Shown: positions 6,103 through 9,317 of the stretch, piece after piece
Layout: each line of letters starts with the position of its first letter
How positions within the stretch are numbered: the stretch's first letter is position 1
NCBI GenBank assembly: GCA_910577075.1
Contig: CAJTKV010000058.1
Coordinates: 1-9,317 of the forward strand
DNA length: 9,317 nucleotides
Direction: 5' to 3'
DNA from: an uncultured Bacilli bacterium
GTDB lineage: Bacteria; Bacillota_I; Bacilli_A; RF39; UBA660
Notes under the pieces: model-generated
The model's input: the letters and a program-made list of their open reading frames with translations, nothing else
Databases searched by the model: none
Told to the model about the DNA's origin: nothing
Translations under genes and position numbers: made by a program

Positions 6103-6993
6103 CTATTTTTTTAGGTATTTATCGATAAATTCTTTAGGAGCATTCATCAAATATTTATCAATATAGACGAGATTGACCGTTACAAATGGCAATTCTTCTT
6201 TCACTGATAAAACTTTTAACTTGCCGGCATCAATGTCCTTTTGTACGACATCTTTTAAAATATAGCCAACTCCATTGCCATTTAAAACCGCTTCACGTAT
6301 CATTTCACTGGTCTCAATTGATAAGACATTTTTAAAATTGACGCCATTTTCTAATTCTATTTCATGAAGTCTCTTGCGATGTGATGTAAGCATAATAGGT
6401 AATATTAGAGGAACTTCTTCTAAATCCTTAATAGATTTCACATTATCGTAATTATCACTTGCTAGTGAGACAAAACAATGGGGACAGTGAATCAATTCTT
6501 CAATATGTAACTCCTTTTCATTGCCACATATTGGAGAAGTATCTATGACAAAATCAATTTCATGATTTTCTAGTAACTTTATAAGTTCAGCCGTACAGCG
6601 ACTTATTATAGAAACCTCAATATTGGGGTAATCTTTATGAAATTTTCTAATTTTATCAAAGATATAAAATGATGCGATATGCGAAGGAACTCCAATAGAT
6701 AGTTTTCCTTTAATTAAATTATTAGCTTCCATCATGGTTCTTTCGCCAATTCTTAAGCTATTACAGGCATCTTCGACATACCCCAGTAGCTCTTTCCCTT
6801 TTTCCGTTAAAATCATTCCATTTAAAGTACGGTAAAATAAAGTTACATTTAAATCCTCTTCAAGTTTTTTAATCGATCTTGAAATCGCTGGTTGGCTTAT
6901 CATTAGGTTTTTTGATGCAGTCGATACTGATCCATACTGTGCAACATCATAAAATATTTTATATAGATTTAAGTTTAAGTTACTATTATACAT
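6103..6993 (-). CDS. LysR-type transcriptional regulator
   Basis: A 296-aa DNA-binding regulator of normal LTTR length. The N-terminal winged helix-turn-helix (about 8-67) has the classic run FYDVAQYGSVSTASKNLMISQPAISRSIKKLEEDL and then LFYRTLNGMILTEKG. The periplasmic-binding-protein-like effector domain spans about 92-290, opening with KGKLSIGVPSHIASFYI; its ligand cannot be predicted. The ATG overlaps the last 8 nt of the radical SAM gene (ATGTATAA), with GGGGG 6 nt upstream, so the two are translationally coupled. Being the last gene of the operon rather than divergent is less usual for LTTRs. A T-N11-A dyad over the operon promoter is a candidate binding site, suggesting autoregulation and control of the CYTH and radical SAM genes. 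No clear terminator follows within 100 bp. Confidence 0.93.
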   Translation of the reverse strand: MYNSNLNLNLYKIFYDVAQYGSVSTASKNLMISQPAISRSIKKLEEDLNVTLFYRTLNGMILTEKGKELLGYVEDACNSLRIGERTMMEANNLIKGKLSIGVPSHIASFYIFDKIRKFHKDYPNIEVSIISRCTAELIKLLENHEIDFVIDTSPICGNEKELHIEELIHCPHCFVSLASDNYDNVKSIKDLEEVPLILPIMLTSHRKRLHEIELENGVNFKNVLSIETSEMIREAVLNGNGVGYILKDVVQKDIDAGKLKVLSVKEELPFVTVNLVYIDKYLMNAPKEFIDKYLKK

Positions 6994-7792
6994 GTTTTAC
7001 CCCCATTGATAATTTCTTTTGTATTTCCGTTGTCGATGTCGTTAAAAGATTTTCCACTAATGTTATTTCTTCTTTGTCCTCACAGATTCTAAGGCTTCCC
7101 CTAGGAGATACAATAGTATTAGAATAAATTTCTCCAAAATCTCTTACAGATATGGCAAAATTTGCCTGTCCACCATCATACTTCTCTTTTATTTTGGAAA
7201 ATTGTTCATCCTTTAAACCAAATAGACGATCGCGTTCTTTGGCAAATCCTCTTAAAGGACAAAAACGCGATATTTTCCATTTTGAGACCCCCTTAAAGTT
7301 CTTTTCTCTTCCAATAGCTTCAAACATATAATCGACCTCATCCTTCATCGTTCTTATAACTACTGAATTAATCTCCAATATTATATTCGGATATTTCTCA
7401 TGAATGATAGGTATTAATCTTTTAATATGTTCATAGTGATCTTTTCCTCGACCAATATCACTATTGACGTATGGACTTGGTGAATCTATAGAAAAAGTAA
7501 TTTTTTCCACATAAGGAAGATAATCATCTAAATTATCTTCCCTCAATAAAGTGCCATTAGTTATTATATTATTCTTAATTCCTAAACCTTTGGCATAAAT
7601 GAGTAGATCTTTAAGTTCGCTATATAAAAACGGTTCTCCTCCAGCATAGGTAATTCCCTCAATTCCTACTGTTTTAAGTTTGCGAAGAATTACCAAATTA
7701 TCGCTTAAAGGAAGCGGTCTTTCATATAATTCGCGAAAACAATACAGGCAATCTTCATTACAAAGATTTGTTAGATTCCAACATATTTTCAC
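6986..7792 (-). CDS. Small radical SAM enzyme, viperin-like
   Basis: A 268-aa cytoplasmic 4Fe-4S/SAM enzyme. C11-x3-C15-x2-C18-F binds the cluster, GGEPF (51-55) binds the SAM methionine, and ITNGTLL (77-83) and SIDS (101-104) are core strands of the barrel. N110-x-x-I-G-R-G (to 116), IN-S-V (141-144) and KWKISRF (171-177) align with equivalent stretches of viperin, which converts CTP to ddhCTP. From memory, viperin's triphosphate-binding Arg in IGRG is kept, but lysines before SGGEPF and before IN-S are replaced by Gly46 and Glu140, so the substrate may differ. There is no SPASM or second-cluster domain. The start is GTG at 7792: AAGGAG lies 10 nt upstream, inside the CYTH gene, and no other start fits before Cys11. 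It overlaps CYTH by 35 nt and LysR by 8 nt. Radical SAM assignment is firm; viperin relationship is a hypothesis. Confidence 0.88.
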   Translation of the reverse strand: MKICWNLTNLCNEDCLYCFRELYERPLPLSDNLVILRKLKTVGIEGITYAGGEPFLYSELKDLLIYAKGLGIKNNIITNGTLLREDNLDDYLPYVEKITFSIDSPSPYVNSDIGRGKDHYEHIKRLIPIIHEKYPNIILEINSVVIRTMKDEVDYMFEAIGREKNFKGVSKWKISRFCPLRGFAKERDRLFGLKDEQFSKIKEKYDGGQANFAISVRDFGEIYSNTIVSPRGSLRICEDKEEITLVENLLTTSTTEIQKKLSMGVKHV

Positions 7793-8330
7793 TAAACCTT
7801 AACTCCTTTATACTCAAAAGATCAATACCATATATCTCGCGATATATAGATTCCACATCTTTCGTCGTAACTTGATTAAAATCTACCCCTAAAATTTGTA
7901 AAGCATTCAATACTTCACTTTCAGACGAACCTTCAACTTCAACATACGTAGGAATATGTGGCCATGAATCTATTTCTATAGATACATTTCCCAATTTAAA
8001 CGAATGACGTAAATTTTCCTGGTAATTGCGATGATGATAGCCTAATCTTTCTAATATTCTATCAGTCGTATCAAAATCTCCAACAACAACTTCCTCTTCA
8101 TCTGTATTGCCAAATTCATCTGTACGCTTTAAAGACTTAATAGCTAAAGTCGTTACATCTCCATTTGTACGCAATCTAATCCATGAATCAAGATTTACTG
8201 GATAAAAATCATATACCAAACGTCTTTGAAGTTTCTCCCCTTTATCCTCTGCATCAAGGCTCTCTAATTTAGATAAAAACTTCTCTAAATCAATATTTAA
8301 GATTCTGCATTCGTATTCTGTACGTGCCAT
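7758..8330 (-). CDS. CYTH-domain protein (triphosphate tunnel metalloenzyme / class IV adenylate cyclase-like)
   Basis: A 190-aa cytoplasmic protein with the CYTH layout: E5-x-E7-x-R9 (the ExExK signature, with Arg for Lys), RLR (52-54), LAIK (62-65), a run of acidics EEE (78-80), E119-I-D121, and EVE (131-133). These charged residues line the eight-stranded tunnel that binds a triphosphate and divalent metals. Family members hydrolyse thiamine triphosphate, inorganic tripolyphosphate or NTPs, or make cAMP; which applies here cannot be decided. The ATG at 8330 follows AGGTGGAG, and the longer frame to 8363 would include the promoter region. It is the first gene of a three-gene overlapping operon with the radical SAM and LysR genes, and its last 35 nt hold the radical SAM start. 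The link suggests action on a substrate or product of the radical SAM enzyme (inference). Confidence 0.82.
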   Translation of the reverse strand: MARTEYECRILNIDLEKFLSKLESLDAEDKGEKLQRRLVYDFYPVNLDSWIRLRTNGDVTTLAIKSLKRTDEFGNTDEEEVVVGDFDTTDRILERLGYHHRNYQENLRHSFKLGNVSIEIDSWPHIPTYVEVEGSSESEVLNALQILGVDFNQVTTKDVESIYREIYGIDLLSIKELRFSENMLESNKSL

Positions 8331-8351
8331 AACTCCACCTCTTGGTGCTAT

Positions 8352-8380
8352 ATGATATAACAATTTTGCATATTTTGCAA
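8352..8380 (-). promoter_or_regulatory. Promoter of the CYTH / radical SAM / LysR operon
   Basis: The minus strand has TTGCAA (8380-8375, 4 of 6) and TATCAT (8357-8352, 5 of 6) with 17-bp spacing. The start site would be near 8345, giving a leader of about 15 nt. CACC/GGTG (8347-8344 with 8339-8336) could pair over the SD only in RNA that starts farther upstream. Confidence 0.5.
8366..8380. promoter_or_regulatory. Candidate LysR-type box (TTGCA-N5-TGCAA)
   Basis: A perfect 5-bp inverted repeat with a 5-bp centre, containing T-N11-A (8367 to 8379), the general LTTR recognition format. It covers the -35 and part of the spacer of the operon promoter, where a bound regulator would repress. The operon encodes a LysR protein, which makes autoregulation plausible. 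The binding itself is inference. Confidence 0.4.
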
Positions 8381-8472
8381 GTAAATGTTAACTTTTTATT
8401 ATATTTATAAAATTTTCTTAATATTAAAGGATACTTCTTAAACATTTTAATTAATATTGGCTAATTAGTAGT

Positions 8473-8518
8473 AATTTATTCAATAAATTGCGGAAAGTTA
8501 AGAAAAATCGCGAAAAGT
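8473..8518. repeat. Dyad and short direct repeats upstream of the rpsT promoter
   Basis: AATTTATT-C-AATAAATT (8473-8489) is a perfect A-T dyad. GCGGAAAGT (8490-8498) and GCGAAAAGT (8510-8518) are 8-of-9 direct repeats exactly 20 bp, two helical turns, apart, ending just before the rpsT -35. They could be activator or UP-type sites. The remainder of the divergent gap (about 8381-8472) is A-T rich with only the palindrome CTAATTAG (8461-8468). Confidence 0.3.
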
Positions 8519-8520
8519 AT

Positions 8521-8549
8521 TTGCAAAATAGCATTTTTTTTGATAAAAT
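8521..8549 (+). promoter_or_regulatory. Promoter of rpsT
   Basis: TTGCAA (8521-8526) and TAAAAT (8544-8549, 5 of 6) are spaced 17 bp, and TG at 8541-8542 makes an extended -10 (TGATAAAAT). The leader would be about 26 nt, ending in AAGGAG (8567-8572), 9 nt before the ATG. Confidence 0.6.
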
Positions 8550-8581
8550 CTTATATGTATTTAAGGAAGGAGCGAAGAATT

Positions 8582-8848
8582 ATGCCTAATATTAAAAGTT
8601 CTAAAAAATCAGTAAAAACTGATGCTGCTCAAACTGTTGCAAATAACGAATATTCTGCAAGAGTAAAGAATTCTATAAAAAGATGTGAAAAAGCTATTAA
8701 AAACAAAGATAAAGAGCTTGCTAATAAAGAACTAAAAACTGTTATAGCTAATATTGACAAAGCTTGTTCTAAGGGAATAGTAAAAAAGAATACTTGTGCT
8801 AGACAAAAGTCAAGATTAAATAAAAAAGTTAAAGAAATGTCTGAATAA
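8582..8848 (+). CDS. rpsT: 30S ribosomal protein S20
   Basis: An 88-aa, Lys-rich helical protein that binds 16S rRNA and stabilises the 30S body. It begins MPNIKSSKKSVKTD, as S20 does, and ends with GIVKKNTCARQKSRLNKKVK, the conserved S20 C-terminal block; the length equals the family norm (about 85-90). The ATG at 8582 is used, not the in-frame ATG at 8540, since the latter lies in the promoter and AAGGAG precedes the former. It is a single-gene unit with its own promoter and terminator, divergent from the CYTH operon. Two cysteines (in KRCEK and NTCAR, plus one in KACSK) are more than S20 usually carries. Confidence 0.96.
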   Translation: MPNIKSSKKSVKTDAAQTVANNEYSARVKNSIKRCEKAIKNKDKELANKELKTVIANIDKACSKGIVKKNTCARQKSRLNKKVKEMSE

Positions 8849-8864
8849 TCATTTCTTTTTTTTT
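8831..8864 (+). terminator. Intrinsic terminator of rpsT, overlapping its 3' end
   Basis: AAAGAAATG (8831-8839) pairs perfectly with CATTTCTTT (8850-8858) over a 10-nt loop that contains the TAA stop (8846-8848). A run of nine T covers 8856-8864. The 5' arm lies in the last coding codons, so a ribosome at the stop would cover it. Confidence 0.8.
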
Positions 8865-8872
8865 GACCTTTG

Positions 8873-8893
8873 TGATATTATTATATTAGGTGA
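8873..8893 (+). promoter_or_regulatory. Extended -10 and Shine-Dalgarno for the last gene
   Basis: TGATATTAT (8873-8881) is a possible extended -10; no -35 at the right distance is good (TTGACC at 8863 is too close). AGGTGA (8888-8893) is the Shine-Dalgarno, 4-7 nt before the ATG at 8898. With a strong terminator just upstream, a promoter of its own is needed unless read-through suffices. Confidence 0.35.
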
Positions 8894-8897
8894 TATA

Positions 8898-9317
8898 ATG
8901 AAAAGACGAATTCTTACTCTACTACTATGTATCGGTATGTTTTTTGCCGTCATATATAAATTAGATGATATTACCAATTATATTTCGCAATATTTTCATA
9001 CTACACCTACTGTAGTTGTTGAAAATAAAAATAAATATGCCAAAAGCGAAAGTTATGATTACGTTCAATACACTAATAATTTTATACCCTATAATTTTCA
9101 AGATCTAATTAACATATTCTACACAGTCTTAGATTCTGGATATGACACTTTTACTTTTTACTGTCCACAGGAATATATTGATTGCATCGGTGATATTGAA
9201 AATATAAGCGAGCATAAGGGTGTCGATGTTTTAACCACTATCGGCAACTACGTTTCTCCCTATAATAACTTTACTTCCCTAAAAGTTCAATATGATACAG
9301 CTGGTGAAGTGACAATT
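8898..9317 (+). CDS. Membrane-anchored or secreted protein of unknown function, truncated by the window end
   Basis: The frame stays open for 140 codons to the last base, with no stop. It starts MKRRILTLLLCIGMFFAVIY: two to three basic residues and a 14-residue hydrophobic core, without an obvious AxA cleavage site, so an uncleaved signal anchor is likely and the rest would be outside the cell. The visible ectodomain contains FIPYNFQDLINIFYTVLDSG (about 62-81), FTFYCPQEYIDCIGDI and ISEHKGVDVLTTIGNYVSPYNNF. This looks like an N-terminal domain that might precede a larger enzyme domain, such as a transglutaminase-like fold, but that is a guess from general resemblance. AGGTGA lies just ahead of the ATG, and the gene follows rpsT in the same direction after a terminator. 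Confidence 0.8.
   Translation, partial: MKRRILTLLLCIGMFFAVIYKLDDITNYISQYFHTTPTVVVENKNKYAKSESYDYVQYTNNFIPYNFQDLINIFYTVLDSGYDTFTFYCPQEYIDCIGDIENISEHKGVDVLTTIGNYVSPYNNFTSLKVQYDTAGEVTI

Noticed and set aside
6879..7127. Plus-strand open frame opposite the LysR / radical SAM junction
   Set aside because: It is a shadow of two well-supported coupled genes with no translation signals.
6986..7792. Calling the radical SAM protein a true antiviral viperin (pVip)
   Set aside because: Two expected triphosphate-contacting lysines appear replaced and there is no nucleotide kinase neighbour, so only viperin-like is supported.
8863..8887. TTGACC with TATATT as a promoter for the last gene
   Set aside because: The spacing is only 13 bp and TTGACC overlaps the rpsT terminator U tract, so the extended -10 at 8873-8881 is preferred.
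1..9317. CRISPR array, tRNA or rRNA genes
   Set aside because: I saw no regularly spaced repeats of CRISPR length and no cloverleaf or rRNA-like stretch on either strand.

Overview
The window is AT-rich DNA from a low-GC Gram-positive-type bacterium, probably an uncultured Bacillota/Mollicutes-related lineage such as RF39-like gut Bacilli. The evidence is strong AGGAGG-type ribosome binding sites, T-rich intrinsic terminators, a serine D-Ala-D-Ala carboxypeptidase (so a peptidoglycan wall), flavin-dependent ThyX, a CmpB-type membrane protein and a DUF4474 protein. All reading frames stay open under the standard code, so there is no sign of TGA used as Trp. The taxon is inference from gene content.

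Bases 52-5499 hold five genes, all on the minus strand. In transcription order they are a calcineurin-like metallophosphoesterase, a membrane-anchored DUF4474 protein, a secreted PBP5/DacF-type carboxypeptidase, a five-helix CmpB-family membrane protein and a double-length ThyX. They are spaced by 52-76 bp gaps and are not a tight operon: a strong hairpin-plus-U-tract terminator separates CmpB from ThyX, and a near-consensus promoter sits in front of CmpB. That promoter lies inside a perfect 16-bp inverted repeat that would bury the CmpB Shine-Dalgarno sequence in read-through RNA but not in RNA started at the local promoter.

Bases 5500-6102 carry no convincing gene. They hold the promoter of the phosphoesterase, a terminator-like hairpin, several imperfect dyads and possibly a shred of decayed coding sequence.

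Bases 6103-8330 are a compact minus-strand operon in which the reading frames overlap: a CYTH triphosphate-tunnel protein, a small radical SAM enzyme and a LysR-type regulator. The radical SAM protein has viperin-like features (CxxxCxxCF, GGEPFL, N-x-x-IGRG, IN-S) but appears to lack two lysines that viperin uses on the nucleotide triphosphate. A TTGCA-N5-TGCAA dyad (T-N11-A, the LysR box format) overlaps the -35 of the operon promoter. This is the most interesting part of the window: a putative nucleotide- or polyphosphate-linked radical SAM pathway under its own regulator.

Bases 8331-8581 are a divergent promoter region. rpsT (ribosomal protein S20) follows on the plus strand, with a terminator whose 5' arm is inside the coding sequence. 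The last gene, from 8898, is a membrane-anchored protein cut off by the window end. Several starts were moved to internal codons because the Shine-Dalgarno spacing demands it (ThyX, CmpB, carboxypeptidase, CYTH, S20).
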